The notes: generated by a model not told the origin, from the sequence alone. A stretch of DNA of 64,000 bases from Pleionea mediterranea (GCF_003148745.1 NZ_QGGU01000006.1:62001-126000), one strand, 5' to 3'; shown: positions 5,891 through 15,515, counted from the stretch's first letter. Translations and numbers: made by a program.

Positions 5891-8806
5891 TTAAATCGAA
5901 ATGGTTACCCGACTGTGTCTGGTATTTAATTCACTGACTTTTATATTACAGGTAAGCAGTTGATCGGGATTGACCTCATAAGTGGACTTAAGTGCCGACA
6001 GAACCACTTTGCGTCTTTGCTCGGCCAGTTTTAATAAAAAGCTTTCTTGCTGCTGATTTAATTCTGCTTTAAATTTTTTATCGCTAATTTTTTTCTTATT
6101 GTCCGTCAGCTCTTCATCCACCGCCAGATTCTCTGGTAGATCTTGCAGAGAGGTTTGTGCACATAGCACCAAAGACACTTGTGGCTTTTGCTTTGTTAAT
6201 GTTGCGATGTCTTCTAATTGTTTCATTTGTGCGTCATTCAGCGCATAGCTTCCAGCATCAAATTCAACAGGATCAAACGATAAGCCGGTTGCCAAATCGA
6301 TTAATCCATTAGCCAGGGTCAGCAAGCCAAACGGTGAGTATTGATAAATAATAGCGGTTTTAATGGCCTTAACCGTAACCGTAGAAACCACATCTTTAAT
6401 CGAAAAGTTGGGCGCAGTAGCATCTCCGGTAATCGGGATCTCTAGTTTAATTTGATTGTCACCGTCTTTTAGTAGTTTTAGTGCAGCGGGTAAGGGAACG
6501 CCGAGCTTGGCATTTAACTCACTTTTTTCATTTTTTTGCAGGCTTCCCAATTCAAACTTATTAAAGGTTAAAACTATTTTACTGTTTAAATTATTGGATT
6601 TAATTTCTACCGTGCTGTCAGCCGATAATTGGCCTTGATCGATGCGATAGCCAATATAGCGGGTTGAGTAGGGCGACAGAGGCACCAGATCGAGAGAGGA
6701 TATTTTTGCCGTTAAATTAATATTGGGAACTTTAGGTTGCAAAGTTACCGTGCCTTCAAACGACATACGACCGGAGTTATTAATTTCACTTTGTCCGGTT
6801 AAGGTCATTGGTTTTCTATCAGTATTAAATTGTTCCAGCAATAGCGAGAAGTGATTTAAACTCATGGTCGCTGATGGCGTGACCGTATGATCGGTGTAAA
6901 TCAATTCTCCGCTGTCGTTAATTTTGACAGAGTCAATGGTAATGGTTAGTCCGTTATTATTTTCTGTTTCATCATCTGGTTTAACGTCATCTGACTTAAT
7001 GTTATCACTGGATTGTTGAGCATTATTTGGGGATTGGCTTTTAGATTGATTTTCAGATTGACTTTGAGATTGAGCGCTCTCATTAGATTGACTTGTATTC
7101 GGCTCACCAGCAGCTGCTGGCTTTTCTGCGTTGCTGTTTGCCGAGTTTAATCCGAGATAAGCTGAAGCCGTCAACTCATTAGCCCATACAGCAAAGTTAT
7201 TGCTGGCGGGTGTTATTTGTTTGTAATCAGAATAAAAGCCTGACTGGGTAATATTATGAATCGCCAGTTTATTGTTGAATAAACTGAACTGATTAACCGA
7301 TAGTTCATTGAAACCCGTTAAAAACTTGTTGGATAAATTATTTTCTGCAATTTTAGTTTTAGAGCTTTTATTTTTAGAGCTTCCGGCTTGAGTGCTTGCA
7401 GTTTCAGAATCCTCTGTTTTAGACTCACCAGTTTCTGAATTCTCAGCCTCTGAAGGTTCAGTATCTGTATCAGGCTTTTTCTCTTCGGAATTATTGTCTG
7501 ATGGAAGCTGTTGTTTTTCAAATCCGTGCAGTTCACTGACAATAAATGATTCAAACGCAACCTGATCCGACAGGTAACTTAAGTTTTTTAAATCAACGTT
7601 TTTAACTTGTGCCACTGTGACTACTTTTTCCGGTTTAGCTGCTGAGGCGATTAACTTTGATAATCCCCATTCATTCAAGGCTAAGGATTGTGTGGTTAAC
7701 TGAAAGGAAAGCGCTTTAGCGTAAACAGTCTCAATGGTGGTATTGATGGCTGGCAAATCGATAGTCTCATCGGATAAATCTTCTGGGCCTAATCGAATGC
7801 TTGTCCAGTTTAATGCTTCGGTGGATATTTGTTGTTGATTAATCGACAGTTGCTCCAGAATCAGCGATTCATGTTGATAAAGACTTTGCTGATCCAGCTT
7901 AAGTTTAACCTTATTAAGCGATAGCTTACCGTTTGCCTGATAAAGTGTTTTTGGTTGAGACTGAGTTTCCGTTTGTGAAGAAGACTGAGCACTTCTTTGA
8001 GTTGAAGCCGCTTCCGTTGAAGCCGTTTCGCTTGTACTTAATTCAGTTGAACTCGCTTCCGCTGAATCCACTTCGGTTGCTGAGCTGTTTGAATTTTTTG
8101 AAGGGCTTTTATCTGGCGTAGTGGCCGCCAGTGTTGCATTTATTGGACCTTGCCATTGTATTTCAGTGCTAAGACAAAGTTGTTGTGGGGATAGTGTTTT
8201 GGCGCTGTTATCAGCGGACTCACTTGGCTTTTGCGGAAAAGTATTGACTAACAGCTGATTTAATTGCTCCGGATTTACATAACACACACTGGCAATATCA
8301 ATGACCCATTGATTCAAATTAAGCGTCCAGGGCCTGGCTTCTTGTTCGGCTTTGGTGGATGTATTTTCTTCATAATTGTTATCACGGTTTGTATTGTCAT
8401 TATTTGCATCGCCGGCTAATTTGGTTAAATCGATGGAACCTATATGACTTAAGGTGCCATCGGTATAGCCTAGTGATGCCTCAAGTTTTTCCAGCTTAAA
8501 TTGGTCCAGTATAATTTGATTGTCCATCAACGGGGACCATTGCCAATCAATGGTTAGCTGCTGAAAGTTTAGAGGATAGTCATTTTGTTGAGAATTAAAA
8601 CCGCTGATCGAAATATTAGAGTCCCACAGTGACAATTCTAAATCATCGATGGAAACTGTTGCTCCCTGACGTTCAAACCAATAAAGCATACCCAGCTTGG
8701 TTAGATAAGATGATAAAGCAATGACCGTCACTATTAAAATCAGAAAGAATAGTAAGAGACTTCTAAAAGGATGCTTTTTAATCGGATTAAAAATCGAAAG
8801 TTTCAC
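5891..8806 (-). CDS. DUF748 (AsmA-like) envelope protein with long disordered inserts
   Basis: A 971-residue protein with one N-terminal membrane anchor (about residues 15-38) and a large periplasmic AsmA-like, beta-rich body. The last 140 residues (PVEFDAGSYALNDAQMKQLEDIA, then LAEQRRKVV) have the OmpA-like pattern that ends DUF748 proteins. AsmA/YhdP-type proteins bridge the envelope and are implicated in phospholipid transport to the outer membrane. Three Ser/Thr/Glu/Gln/Asn-rich stretches (about residues 230-290, 435-490 and 560-615) interrupt the body and look disordered. I chose the GTG at 8806 because AAGGA is nine bases upstream; the TTG at 8815 is too close to it. Confidence 0.8.
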   Translation of the reverse strand: MKLSIFNPIKKHPFRSLLLFFLILIVTVIALSSYLTKLGMLYWFERQGATVSIDDLELSLWDSNISISGFNSQQNDYPLNFQQLTIDWQWSPLMDNQIILDQFKLEKLEASLGYTDGTLSHIGSIDLTKLAGDANNDNTNRDNNYEENTSTKAEQEARPWTLNLNQWVIDIASVCYVNPEQLNQLLVNTFPQKPSESADNSAKTLSPQQLCLSTEIQWQGPINATLAATTPDKSPSKNSNSSATEVDSAEASSTELSTSETASTEAASTQRSAQSSSQTETQSQPKTLYQANGKLSLNKVKLKLDQQSLYQHESLILEQLSINQQQISTEALNWTSIRLGPEDLSDETIDLPAINTTIETVYAKALSFQLTTQSLALNEWGLSKLIASAAKPEKVVTVAQVKNVDLKNLSYLSDQVAFESFIVSELHGFEKQQLPSDNNSEEKKPDTDTEPSEAENSETGESKTEDSETASTQAGSSKNKSSKTKIAENNLSNKFLTGFNELSVNQFSLFNNKLAIHNITQSGFYSDYKQITPASNNFAVWANELTASAYLGLNSANSNAEKPAAAGEPNTSQSNESAQSQSQSENQSKSQSPNNAQQSSDNIKSDDVKPDDETENNNGLTITIDSVKINDSGELIYTDHTVTPSATMSLNHFSLLLEQFNTDRKPMTLTGQSEINNSGRMSFEGTVTLQPKVPNINLTAKISSLDLVPLSPYSTRYIGYRIDQGQLSADSTVEIKSNNLNSKIVLTFNKFELGSLQKNEKSELNAKLGVPLPAALKLLKDGDNQIKLEIPITGDATAPNFSIKDVVSTVTVKAIKTAIIYQYSPFGLLTLANGLIDLATGLSFDPVEFDAGSYALNDAQMKQLEDIATLTKQKPQVSLVLCAQTSLQDLPENLAVDEELTDNKKKISDKKFKAELNQQQESFLLKLAEQRRKVVLSALKSTYEVNPDQLLTCNIKVSELNTRHSRVTISI

Positions 8807-9470
8807 CGGTACCAATCCTTGCTTGACTGTGAATTTAAGCTGCTCTAAGAGTTATCTCGTTTTATATAAACGTTATGACTCTGTGTTGAATGTTGTGCTT
8901 TAACTGATAATTGTGCTTTGTTTAATAAGGCTATGCTAAAAGTGTACTTTCTTAATGACAATTTTCGTTAACGGATAAACTTCTGTAATTGCATTGCTAT
9001 CATTTAAACATATCTGACACGAGATTATAAACGATCCTGCTTCAGATACCCTAGTTTAAAAGCTGGTTTTTACTAAAGCCAAACTTACTCAAGACAGACT
9101 TATTCAAAACTAACAGTTACCATAGACGATGGGTGCAGCAAAGTTAAGTGAATGTCTCTGAATTGTCTTTGGAAGCTCTTAGGAAGGTCACTAAAACTAT
9201 ACTCTAAAATGAGGTTCTAAAAAGAGACTCTAATAAGATACTACAGAATAAAGTCAGGCCTTATATAAAAAACAACAGTTTAATATAGCCATCCTTTATT
9301 GTTCACTTTTAATTCATTGAGCGATACTGGTATAAAATAAAACATTGGTTACAGATTTGCCGGTTTGATACAGAAAAGTCAGAGAACAGAGCGTTTGAGA
9401 CTTAAACGTCTGTAAATAATAATTATTTCTTGGGTTATAAAGATACCCATATGGCAATTGGAGGTAAGGT
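8807..9470. other. 664-bp intergenic stretch without a recognisable gene
   Basis: AT-rich sequence between the divergent DUF748 and glutamine-amidotransferase genes. All frames are short and unconvincing. No clear terminator, repeat or RNA fold was seen. It must hold the promoters of both genes. Confidence 0.5.
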
Positions 9471-10217
9471 TTGGCAAAAATAATGGTCTGTCAGCATGTT
9501 CCCTATGAGCCTCTGGGAACGCTCGATCCCTTATTGCGTGCGCAAAAGCATCGTATTCGTTACGTGAATTTTGGTCGGACACCTTTAGCGAAACCGTCGA
9601 TTGCAGGCTACGATGCACTTATTTTGCTGGGCGGCCCGATGAATATTGGGCAAGAGGCGGTTTATCCCCATTTAAATGAGGAAAAAGCGCTTATATTACA
9701 GGCCCATCAAATGGGGATCCCCGTTTTGGGCATTTGCCTGGGCGCTCAATTGATAGCATCTGCATTTGGCGCTTCTGTGGGCAAGGCAGAAACCGCTGAA
9801 ATAGGTTGGTATCCACTGCATTTGACGCCGCAGGGTGAGAAGGATCCTGTTTTGCATCATCTTGCTTCAGACAGCAAGGTTTTTCAGTGGCACGGATTCA
9901 CCTTCGACTTTCCAAAACAATCGACGGCTCTGGCTACAGGGACTGTATGCCAGAATCAGGCATTTCGTATTGATGACGCTATTTATGGTTTTCAATATCA
10001 TCTGGAGGCAAGCTTAAGCCTGATTAAGCGCTGGCTCCATCTTCCTCAACATCAAGAAGAGTTGGGTGATGAAGCGGCGACACAGAAGATAGAAAGCATC
10101 TGGAAAGATACTCTGTACAACATTGATGATTCCATTCACCTGAGTCGACAGGTTTTTTCCAGCTTTCTGGATCAACTGCCCAAGGTTAACCAACTGCATT
10201 ACTTTGCTCACCGATAA
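9471..10217 (+). CDS. Class I glutamine amidotransferase (GMP synthase-like, stand-alone)
   Basis: A 248-residue single-domain GATase1. The nucleophile elbow is GICLGAQ (Cys about residue 91) and the His-x-Glu pair is in QYHLEAS near residue 182; all three triad residues are present. No synthetase domain is attached, so it may hydrolyse a gamma-glutamyl compound (as in gamma-glutamyl-polyamine or peptide turnover) rather than donate ammonia. It starts at TTG (9471), supported by GGAGG six bases upstream; the next in-frame ATG lacks a ribosome site. It is followed by a 19-bp tandem-repeat patch and no co-directional partner. Confidence 0.85.
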   Translation: MAKIMVCQHVPYEPLGTLDPLLRAQKHRIRYVNFGRTPLAKPSIAGYDALILLGGPMNIGQEAVYPHLNEEKALILQAHQMGIPVLGICLGAQLIASAFGASVGKAETAEIGWYPLHLTPQGEKDPVLHHLASDSKVFQWHGFTFDFPKQSTALATGTVCQNQAFRIDDAIYGFQYHLEASLSLIKRWLHLPQHQEELGDEAATQKIESIWKDTLYNIDDSIHLSRQVFSSFLDQLPKVNQLHYFAHR

Positions 10218-10230
10218 GGTTTTTCAAGTC

Positions 10231-10320
10231 GCTAAGGGCTGTCCACATCGCTAATGGCTTTTCACAACGCTAAGGGCTTTCCACATCGCTAAGAGCTTTC
10301 CCTATTACACGGCTAAGGGC
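10231..10320. repeat. Tandem repeat of 19-bp units behind the amidotransferase gene
   Basis: Units related to GCTAAGGGCTTTCCACATC start at 10231, 10250, 10269 and 10288 (exact 19-bp phase). A fifth, spaced copy of GCTAAGGGC begins at 10312. The copies differ by one to four bases, so the array is not fresh. It has no coding potential. Confidence 0.85.
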
Positions 10321-10495
10321 CTTATTTCCCATCGTCGAGCTTTCGCTGTATGAGTGATTATTTTTTCGAGAGCTTATAGTACAGATGCTGAGGAATGACC
10401 TAACTGTCCGTTTTTATTAGTGAAAATCGCCTTGCTAGCCTCTTTTTCTGCTTGGACTATACTTAAAAGCAGGCTTATTTATAGAGGTTTTACTC

Positions 10496-10846
10496 ATGTC
10501 GCTGCAATTTTCAGATGAACGGGCCGAGCAACGGATCAGCGCCGATAAAGGTATGTTTATCCAGTATAAGGTGGTGGAAATTGATGGGAAACCGCGCGTT
10601 CATGCCAGTACTCTATTCGACTACTCCTGCTCCGGGCTTAAAGTTGTCTGTTATGAACCACTGCCCATAGGTCAAATTTTACAATTAACCATTGGCCTGA
10701 AAGGTAAGCCGGACTCTTATGACCTCACCGGGCAAATCAAATGGTGTCTTGAAGTTGATGAAATACCCACTTATCATGCAGGGATATGCTTTTTAGATAA
10801 CGCCAGTTCAGACTTTAAAAGTTGGCTAGAGGTATGCGCAGCTTAG
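10496..10846 (+). CDS. PilZ-domain c-di-GMP-binding protein (copy 1)
   Basis: The 116-residue protein is a single PilZ domain. Both binding motifs are intact: RxxxR at residues 9-13 (RAEQR) and DxSxxG in FDYSCSGLKV. It should bind dimeric c-di-GMP and act as a cytoplasmic adaptor; the partner cannot be read from the sequence. AGAGG precedes the ATG. A related PilZ gene follows 142 bp downstream, and the two share the IKWC and PTY..G segments, so they are probably ancient duplicates. Confidence 0.85.
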   Translation: MSLQFSDERAEQRISADKGMFIQYKVVEIDGKPRVHASTLFDYSCSGLKVVCYEPLPIGQILQLTIGLKGKPDSYDLTGQIKWCLEVDEIPTYHAGICFLDNASSDFKSWLEVCAA

Positions 10847-10988
10847 GCCTGCTTCCTTTTTGGTTGACTTTCTTTAGTTGAACGAGCAAATGAGTCGTTA
10901 TAATCCGGTTATTAAGTTATCTGGCTGCGATGAAAAGTGATTATTCGGCAAGATTAAAAGTTGTACCACCATTATAATAAGACGTTCT

Positions 10989-11336
10989 ATGGAAAATAAT
11001 GAGTTGCGTAAAGAGCACCGTGTGCCGAAACAAGAGTCTGTGTATATTGAAGTGCTCACATCCTCATCAAAAAATGATAAAGGGTTGGTGGTTGAATGTT
11101 CTACAGACGATATTTCACCCAGTGGTATTAAAGTCCGGTCGCACTACCCGATAACGGAAGGCGCCTTTCTTGAACTATTGATTGATTTTAAGCAGGGCAG
11201 TTTGAAGTACTTGCTGACCGGCGAAGTTAAATGGTGCAATCAATTGAACGATGAACCCACTTATAACTGTGGCTTTGAACTGGTTGATGCGGAACATTCG
11301 GATATTAAACTTTGGCGAGAGTTGTTTGACAACTAA
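10989..11336 (+). CDS. PilZ-domain c-di-GMP-binding protein (copy 2)
   Basis: The 115-residue single PilZ domain has RKEHR (residues 7-11) and DISPSG, so both ligand motifs are complete. It resembles the preceding PilZ protein over its whole length (GEVKWC/GQIKWC, EPTYNCGFEL/IPTYHAGICF) but is clearly diverged, which argues for separate partners. It is followed 63 bp later by a small membrane-anchored protein with a DUF4124-like segment on the same strand. The only cyclic-di-GMP enzyme in this window is the PAS-GGDEF-EAL protein at 16585-18864. Confidence 0.85.
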   Translation: MENNELRKEHRVPKQESVYIEVLTSSSKNDKGLVVECSTDDISPSGIKVRSHYPITEGAFLELLIDFKQGSLKYLLTGEVKWCNQLNDEPTYNCGFELVDAEHSDIKLWRELFDN

Positions 11337-11399
11337 AGCGCTTGGTTGACTCAGTTGACCTTTGCTTAAGCATCTTTCGATATTCAAAAGAGACATTTT

Positions 11400-11774
11400 A
11401 TGAAAAAGTCATTAGCCATTTTAGTTATCTTAATCTTAATTATTGGTCGTGCGGTCTGGATTGAGAAAAACAGCCCTGATCAGTGGTCTATTGCCTGGAA
11501 AAATTATCAGGATACGGAATCTGAAATGAAGTTTGCCAAAGAAGTGGTTGCTGTATTCCGTGGTGAAAAATTAAAACGTGTGCCCATGTCTGTTCAGGAA
11601 ATGAATCGTATTGTCTATAAATGGGTGGACGATCGTGGTGAAAGTCATATGAGTTATCAAAAGCCGGTTGGCGTTAAAAATGTGCAGGAAATACGACTCG
11701 GCGATCTGAATTATCAGGTGGAAGAATCTTTAACTGATGAAGAGAAACGTCGGGTATTGGGCACCGAACAATAA
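11400..11774 (+). CDS. Small membrane-anchored protein with a DUF4124-like segment
   Basis: A 124-residue protein with one N-terminal hydrophobic helix (residues 4-20) and a soluble remainder, probably periplasmic. The central NRIVYKWVDDRGESHMSYQKP resembles the DUF4124 core (typically YKW.D..G..HYSD.P), a short beta motif common in gammaproteobacterial envelope proteins of unknown role. AAGAGA lies before the ATG. It is downstream of the PilZ pair on the same strand and may be transcribed with it. Confidence 0.7.
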   Translation: MKKSLAILVILILIIGRAVWIEKNSPDQWSIAWKNYQDTESEMKFAKEVVAVFRGEKLKRVPMSVQEMNRIVYKWVDDRGESHMSYQKPVGVKNVQEIRLGDLNYQVEESLTDEEKRRVLGTEQ

Positions 11775-11872
11775 TCGACTCAAGTAATTATTTATAATTT
11801 AAGAAACTATTTATTTACAATTCAAGTAACAGTTCAAAAGTAAGGATCAGTTATTCAGCTGTCGTATTTAGA

Positions 11873-12292
11873 TTACTGATCCAGCACTTTGATAGCAAAT
11901 TTAACAAAATCCCCAGAGGTTAATACGCCCACCACTTTCAATTCGTCGACTACCGCAATGCAGCCGTGCCGGTTTTCTTTAAAAAATTTTGCGGCATCAA
12001 TTAATGGTGTTTCTGGCGCTACGGTTATCACATCCGTATCCATTACCTCCGCAACCGACTGACCTTTTTCCTGTTCTTCGAGTTGATCCAGTCCTTTTTC
12101 GTTGATAATCGCTATCGCATTCGACAGTACCGCTTTTTGCGTTAAGATACCGGCAAAATTACCATTATCATTATTCAGTACCGGTAAGTGACGAACCGCG
12201 TATTTTTTCATGGTGGTTCGGCCCTTAAATAAGCTATTGGTATCCTGCAAACAAATGGGATCAATCGTCATAAAGTCAGCAACTCGGTACAT
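11873..12292 (-). CDS. CBS-domain pair protein
   Basis: A 139-residue protein made of two CBS motifs (about residues 1-60 and 80-138). Each carries the usual pattern: VADFMTIDPICLQ...RHLPVLNNDNGNFAGILTQ, then VAEVMDTDVITVAPETPLIDAAKFF...CIAVVDELKVVGVLTSGDFV. Stand-alone CBS pairs usually bind adenine nucleotides and regulate a partner. There is no attached enzyme or transporter domain. It is convergent with the DUF4124-like gene and not in an operon. The partner is unknown. Confidence 0.85.
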   Translation of the reverse strand: MYRVADFMTIDPICLQDTNSLFKGRTTMKKYAVRHLPVLNNDNGNFAGILTQKAVLSNAIAIINEKGLDQLEEQEKGQSVAEVMDTDVITVAPETPLIDAAKFFKENRHGCIAVVDELKVVGVLTSGDFVKFAIKVLDQ

Positions 12293-12359
12293 AATATTCT
12301 CGTTTTATTAATACGCTCTTATTATTTATAGTTGCATTCTGAAAAGCTGACAATAAAAA

Positions 12360-12378
12360 AGCCTGCAAAATGCAGGCT
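12360..12378 (-). terminator. Minus-strand terminator with no gene upstream of it
   Basis: AGCCTGCA and TGCAGGCT form a perfect 8-bp stem with an AAA loop, followed on the minus strand by six T residues (TTTTTTATTG). A minus-strand transcript reaching it must start in 12380-12850, where no protein gene is visible. The plus-strand side has only three T. Confidence 0.7.
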
Positions 12379-12680
12379 TTCAAAGCAGAAAAAGGTTTGA
12401 TATTAGAGGCTATTGATAACCAGTCAGTACAGCAATAACGAATGATAATGAGCCTGCAAGCATTATTTCAGTATCAATGGCCCAATAAGCTTAAACCACC
12501 TGACGTAGGGAATGCCGCACATGCCGTTACAGAGCCGTAGCGGACAACAAATGTTCAATAACCACATAGCCAAATTAATAGAGTTCATTATCTTAGCGAA
12601 TCCCCTCACGACCTTTATTCGCTAGAGGTAGAGCTTTGTAAAGTCGTCAACCCTATGCATTAAAGCTGGCTGTTTTTTAA
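12379..12680 (-). ncRNA. Candidate non-coding transcript or repeat ending at the 12360 terminator
   Basis: No convincing ORF exists here. On the minus strand the DNA contains AGCGAAT/ATTCGCT arms around a 15-base loop (near 12590-12620) and GC-richer blocks unlike the AT-rich flanks, and it ends in a strong intrinsic terminator. It does not match 6S, tmRNA or RNase P signatures that I can recall. It could be a small RNA, a degenerate dispersed repeat or a decayed gene. The 5' end is uncertain. Confidence 0.3.
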
Positions 12681-12867
12681 CCATTAGCAATTAGCAAAGG
12701 CAAAAAAAGGACAAATATTAACCAGGTAAATGGTCGTTGTTGCATTTTAAATCGGTAAATCATTCCTATTCTGGTCAGATTTAGATAAAGTAGCCCACTT
12801 ATTTAACATGCCTAATGGTTTGTTTTGGGCAATATTATTAAAACTATAAAGTTTGGGAACACAGGTT

Positions 12868-14382
12868 ATGTCGTTAAACTCTTATCAAAACAGTGATGGC
12901 TTCTTTGGTCATCCAAAAGGGCTATCTACGCTGTTTTTCACAGAAATGTGGGAGCGCATGAGCTACTACGGTATGCGCGCATTGTTGGTTATCTTTATGA
13001 CTGCCACACTGCAGGAAGAAGGGTTGGCCTTCACTGTTGCAATCGCAACAGCCATATACGGTCTTTACACAGGGGCAGTTTATTTTTTAGGTCTACCGGG
13101 TGGCTGGATTGCCGATAGACTGATTGGTGGTCAAAGAGCCGTATATTACGGTGGTTTAATTATTATGTGTGGCCACATTGTGCTGGCAATTCCTAATACG
13201 ACCACCTTTTTTATCGGTCTCATCCTTGTCGCAACCGGTACTGGTCTCCTAAAACCAAACATTAGTGCCCTGGTGGGTCATTTATACACACCCGATGATG
13301 TGCGTCGTGATTCCGGTTATGCCTTGTATTACATGGGCATCAACATCGGTTCCGTACTTGGTTACACCGTTTGTGGGTACTTTGGTGAGCAAGTTGGCTG
13401 GCACTGGGGCTTTGGTGCTGCGGCCGTTGGTATGGCTATTGGCTTGATTCAATACAAAAAAACAATCGGCAATCTTGGCAACGCCAGTCTTGAGCCAGAA
13501 AACCCCATGACACCAGCAGGCAGCAAACGCGCTTGGCAAATCATCGCGGCTACCGTTGTTGCGGTGGTAGTGATTACGGCACTTACACTAACGGGCTCTA
13601 TCACTATCAATGCTGTTGAGCTGGCGAAATACGTAGCCGTTGTATTTACAGTTACTTTTTTCCTTTATTTTGGTTATATCTATTTCGCAGGAAAACTGAG
13701 TAATGGCGAGAAGAAAGGCATGTGGGCTCTTTTTCTGGTCTGTGTGGCATCGGCGTGTTTCTGGTCTGGCTTTGAGCAAGCGGGTTCTTCTTTGAGCTTG
13801 TTTGGTCGTGACTACACTGACCGGATGCTGGGTGATTTTGAGGTGCCAGTTTCCTGGTTCCAGAACATCAACCCAATGTTCATTATTATCCTATCTCCAT
13901 TCTTTGCTGCTCTATGGATCAATCTTGGTAAACGTATGATTCAACCAACCTATGTTGCCAAGTGTGCTGTTGGTTTGATCATCATGGCAAGTGGCTTCAT
14001 TGTGATGTTCTTCGCTTCACAATACGCTGCAGCTGGCTTGAAAGTCGCTCCTTATTGGTTGGTCGCAACTTACTTCTTACACACCGTGGGTGAGCTATGC
14101 CTTAGCCCGGTTGCACTTAGTGCCGTTAGTAAATTGTCTCCACGTCGTTTTGCTGGTCAAATGATGGGTGTGTTTGTATTGACTTACTCCATTGGTAACA
14201 TCATTGCTGGCTTACTAGCCGGTGGCTTCGACCCTGAAAACGTTGAGCAACTACCCAACCTGTACTTGCAAATTAGTTTGTTCAGTATCGGTATCGGTAT
14301 CTTTGTATGGATTATTGGCTTTAAGTCAAAAGCTTGGGAGCTAGAGGCTGAAAAAGCAAAGTCTCAAGTTAACGTAGCCTAA
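12868..14382 (+). CDS. Proton-dependent oligopeptide transporter (POT/PTR family)
   Basis: A 504-residue major-facilitator protein with 12-14 hydrophobic helices. The first-helix POT signature is present as EMWERMSYYGMRALL, close to the family's ExxERFxYYG, which couples protons to peptide uptake. NPMFIIILSPFFAALW and GELCLSPVALSAVSKLSP in the second half are the other family segments. It imports di- and tripeptides into the cytoplasm. I start at the ATG at 12868 rather than the in-frame TTG at 12853, which would sit before the usual N-terminus. A strong terminator follows, so it is monocistronic. Confidence 0.92.
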   Translation: MSLNSYQNSDGFFGHPKGLSTLFFTEMWERMSYYGMRALLVIFMTATLQEEGLAFTVAIATAIYGLYTGAVYFLGLPGGWIADRLIGGQRAVYYGGLIIMCGHIVLAIPNTTTFFIGLILVATGTGLLKPNISALVGHLYTPDDVRRDSGYALYYMGINIGSVLGYTVCGYFGEQVGWHWGFGAAAVGMAIGLIQYKKTIGNLGNASLEPENPMTPAGSKRAWQIIAATVVAVVVITALTLTGSITINAVELAKYVAVVFTVTFFLYFGYIYFAGKLSNGEKKGMWALFLVCVASACFWSGFEQAGSSLSLFGRDYTDRMLGDFEVPVSWFQNINPMFIIILSPFFAALWINLGKRMIQPTYVAKCAVGLIIMASGFIVMFFASQYAAAGLKVAPYWLVATYFLHTVGELCLSPVALSAVSKLSPRRFAGQMMGVFVLTYSIGNIIAGLLAGGFDPENVEQLPNLYLQISLFSIGIGIFVWIIGFKSKAWELEAEKAKSQVNVA

Positions 14383-14411
14383 CAGTTACGAGAACACGTA
14401 ATTGAGTTGTT

Positions 14412-14439
14412 AAAAAGCCAGCTGTAAAGCTGGCTTTTT
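14412..14439 (+). terminator. Bidirectional terminator after the peptide transporter
   Basis: A perfect 12-bp stem (AAAAAGCCAGCT with AGCTGGCTTTTT) has a GTAA loop and flanking A and T runs. It is 30 bp past the transporter stop. Confidence 0.9.
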
Positions 14440-14638
14440 ATTTTGTATTTAACTATCTAAAGTTAATCAACGCCTTGGTATCAAGTTATAAACTATTACT
14501 CGTAACTGCCAACCAACAAATACCGTCTGCAAGAATAACTTTCCAGCTCGATCAAACTTTAGTCCCATTCTGTACCAGCTGAAGTGCTCTTGCATTACTA
14601 GTTTATCTATTTAGGATAATAATTGGCCTTCAACACAG

Positions 14639-15229
14639 ATGAGTAATAAATACAGGCAGTCAATGACCGAGCAAGACTTACAGTTTATACCCCACTGGCA
14701 AACCGCCGAACAAAGTGAGCACAGGTTTCAGCTATTGGAGCAACAACTGCAATGGCATCAGGAGTCACTCATGATGTATGGCAAACAAGTGCAGGTACCC
14801 AGATTGGTTGCCTATTATGGTGATGAAAACGCTCGCTATCGATATTCGGGCGTTTGGCATCAACCAACGAACTGGACGCCACTGTTGCTGAGCATAAAAC
14901 AGATGCTGGAGCAGTCTTTTGATACGCGGATTAACAGTGTGCTGTGTAATTTGTATCGAAACGGGCACGATGCAATGGGGTGGCACAGTGATAATGAAGC
15001 CGAGCTGGGCTCAGAGCCGAGTATTTTTTCATTGTCGCTTGGCGCGACACGATTTTTTGATTATCGCCGTAAAAGCGATCACAGTATTAAACATCGAATA
15101 CAACTGAATAGCGGCAGCTTATTAATCATGCGCGGGCAGTTTCAGGCCCTTTGGCAGCATCAGGTGCCACGACAAAAACGAATTACAGACCCACGAATCA
15201 ATTTGACCTTTCGCTATGTTTATCCTTAA
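14639..15229 (+). CDS. AlkB-like 2-oxoglutarate/Fe(II) dioxygenase
   Basis: The 196-residue protein resembles the ALKBH2/3-type branch rather than E. coli AlkB. The iron site is HSDNEAELG (His-x-Asp) and a distal His in WQHQVPRQ. The oxoglutarate-binding RxxxxxR is in RINLTFRYVYP at the extreme C-terminus. N-terminal features include RLVAYYGD and YRYSG. Such enzymes oxidatively remove methyl groups from DNA or RNA bases. It stands alone. An alternative start is the ATG nine codons on, and neither has a strong ribosome site. Confidence 0.88.
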   Translation: MSNKYRQSMTEQDLQFIPHWQTAEQSEHRFQLLEQQLQWHQESLMMYGKQVQVPRLVAYYGDENARYRYSGVWHQPTNWTPLLLSIKQMLEQSFDTRINSVLCNLYRNGHDAMGWHSDNEAELGSEPSIFSLSLGATRFFDYRRKSDHSIKHRIQLNSGSLLIMRGQFQALWQHQVPRQKRITDPRINLTFRYVYP

Positions 15230-15515
15230 TCAATGGTTCAAGCGTTGACAAAACCAAACAGATTTAATGGAATCATAGGTTGGTCACTATTGTTTGATCA
15301 CCATTCTTTGATCACAATACTTTGATTACAATTATGCCTTTGCACTGTATAGCTCTTATGTACTATCTATTTGCATTAATTGAGAGCATTAAATTTACGG
15401 ATTAAATTGCTGCTTTAGAACGGTAGCAAGTCGTATCCGAACTGTGTTTAAATTATTGTCATTATTGATTCATTGTTTTATTAACCTCTTAACCTTCCGA
15501 TAAAGGACTTTAGCC

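Noticed and set aside
7318-7560. 80-codon frame inside the DUF748 gene
   Set aside because: It is a shadow of the Ser/Glu repeat region, with a Lys/Leu repeat translation.
10231-10320. The 19-bp repeats as a CRISPR array
   Set aside because: The units are head-to-tail with no spacers and are too short. No cas gene is nearby.
12379-12680. The region as 6S RNA, tmRNA or RNase P RNA
   Set aside because: None of their conserved sequence blocks could be found on either strand.
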